A stretch of 64,000 bases of DNA from Oceanisphaera arctica (lineage in GTDB: Bacteria; Pseudomonadota; Gammaproteobacteria; Enterobacterales; Aeromonadaceae). The notes under the pieces are model-generated. The model saw only the letters and a list, made by a program, of their open reading frames with translations, did no database searches and had not been told where the DNA came from. This document shows, one piece after another, positions 63,148 to 64,000 of the stretch. Position numbers and translations under genes: made by a program. Location: assembly GCF_002936955.1 (NCBI RefSeq), contig NZ_MPZM01000007.1, positions 62,001 to 126,000 on the forward strand. Direction: 5' to 3'. How positions within the stretch are numbered: the stretch's first letter is position 1; every line of letters starts with the position of its first letter.

Positions 63148-63999
63148 TTAGTCCTGCTGGCTCAGGGCGAAGTGCCGGTTGGGCTTGCGATAGACGATGC
63201 CGTCTTGCAGCAACCAGTGAAAAATATCTTCCACTTCTTCCAGCGGCTTCTCCAGCATGCGTGACACTGCGCCTTTGGCGCAGCGCAGCTCACCCGCCTG
63301 TAACCGGGCCACCAGTTCATGGTAATAATCCGGACGGGCCGGTACTGCAGGCTGCGCCGGCACAACCGACGTGGTCGCCGCTTGCTGCTCTTGTTGTCTC
63401 TGACTGCGCCGGAAACGGGTTTCTTCCCCCAACAGAGAGATGAAGAAGGCGGCGAAGAAATCCAGCAAAACAGACAGAGCGGCAACAATACCAAACTGCA
63501 CCCGCGCCAGCGGCCAGCCCAGGCCGTCGGCCAGGCTGGACATCAGGCCCATCAGCGAGCTCTGGCTGGTAATGGCGACCTGATCCCGCTCCCGACGTAA
63601 TTCATCCTGCCGTGCCCGCAGATCCTGGTTGCGGGCGAGCATCTCTGTCATGCCGTTCGCAATTCGTTTCATGTCGATATAGGCCTGGGCCGCCTGCTCG
63701 TTAATCTCTATTTCCCGATCCAGAGACACTATCTTGTCGTTATAGCTCTGCACCTCGGCCGCCTTGGCCTCATCTCCCTTCATCAGAGTATTGGTAGCGG
63801 CATTGATACCGCCGACACTGCCAGCGATGGAAAGACCCGACAATACTGCATAGAAGCAGAGCGCCTTCAGGGAGCCCATCGAATCACCACGATTGGTTCG
63901 CTCGCCCATTTCATACCAGATATAAAATTTGCCGACCTCAAACACCAACGCCAGGCCGCCAAACATCAGCTTCATCAGCAGGCCCTGCTCCAGCGACAG
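63148..63999 (-). CDS. Unrecognised inner-membrane protein, 5' end outside window
   Basis: The frame is open to the window edge (residues before the first ATG at 63975 read LSLEQGLL), so the gene probably starts beyond it. Visible part: two hydrophobic helices (LMFGGLALVFEVGKFYIWY and ALCFYAVLSGLSIAGSVGG), a coiled-coil stretch of about 85 residues with charged heptads (LDREIEINEQAAQAYIDMKR), a further helix (FGIVAALSVLLDFFAAFFIS), a Q-rich linker and a C-terminal 60 residues that look like a winged-helix (LEEVEDIFHWLLQDGIVYRK). No family recognised. Confidence 0.7.
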   Translation of the reverse strand: MSLEQGLLMKLMFGGLALVFEVGKFYIWYEMGERTNRGDSMGSLKALCFYAVLSGLSIAGSVGGINAATNTLMKGDEAKAAEVQSYNDKIVSLDREIEINEQAAQAYIDMKRIANGMTEMLARNQDLRARQDELRRERDQVAITSQSSLMGLMSSLADGLGWPLARVQFGIVAALSVLLDFFAAFFISLLGEETRFRRSQRQQEQQAATTSVVPAQPAVPARPDYYHELVARLQAGELRCAKGAVSRMLEKPLEEVEDIFHWLLQDGIVYRKPNRHFALSQQD

Positions 64000-64000
64000 G

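Overview
The window is chromosomal DNA from a GC-rich gammaproteobacterium. Gene order (nadB / sdhE-ygfX / ygfZ; fldB / xerD-recJ-prfB-lysS; trmN6 / srmB; pilT-pilU / yggS-proC-yggT; parE-parC with yqiA-cpdA-yqiB-nudF / tolC; hldE-glnE-ygiF) and the tripartite tricarboxylate and ectoine genes fit a marine member of the Aeromonadales (Oceanimonas, Oceanisphaera or Zobellella type). That placement is inferred from gene content only. No rRNA, tRNA, CRISPR array or prophage was seen.

Layout: 3-4197 holds the nadB tail, succinate dehydrogenase assembly genes, ygfZ and a LysR/PACE efflux pair. 4228-5514 is a DAACS symporter. 6128-11414 is an ectoine catabolic set (doeA, doeX, doeC, doeD; doeB is not beside them). 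11445-12154 is an inverted-repeat-bounded composite with a broken transposase gene. 12306-18390 (minus) is lysS, prfB (programmed +1 frameshift), recJ and xerD. 18466-24496 holds fldB, a PAS-GAF-GGDEF diguanylate cyclase, brnQ, trmN6, srmB and a small basic ORF. 25216-28225 (minus) is yaaA, pilU and pilT. 28260-34140 (plus) runs from yggS to mutT and includes a truncated yggU. 34196-41629 (minus) is parC, parE, yqiA, cpdA, yqiB and nudF. 42110-43411 is tolC. 43855-51100 is a tctCBA-abrB transport operon facing a tctD-tctE two-component pair with a co-translated solute-binding protein. 51181-63062 holds hldE, lpxL, a four-helix-bundle gene in a repeat cassette, glnE, a DUF2170/PspA-like trio, ygiF, the Pit transporter pair and ygiM. 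The window ends inside an unrecognised membrane protein gene.

The most striking feature is a family of intergenic repeats at nine places (about 717, 7830, 11564, 13830, 17214, 24670, 38460, 43460 and 58566). A full copy is about 400 bp and has two long-stem domains. Domain U is closed by arms like GGATAAAGGGATCTGCTCC / GGAGCGGGCCCTTTGTCC. Domain V is closed by arms like AGAGGCAACAGAG / TGTTGCCTCT. Each domain carries small hairpins whose stems differ from copy to copy, yet whose six-base loop is almost always A-N-GGA-Y (AUGGAU, AGGGAU, AGGGAC, AAGGAU). This is the loop bound by CsrA/RsmA-family regulators, and one copy (12040-12051) matches the published 12-base CsrA consensus RUACARGGAUGU at every position. 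I read the family as structured, mobile and possibly CsrA-binding. The structure is visible in the sequence; the function is inference.
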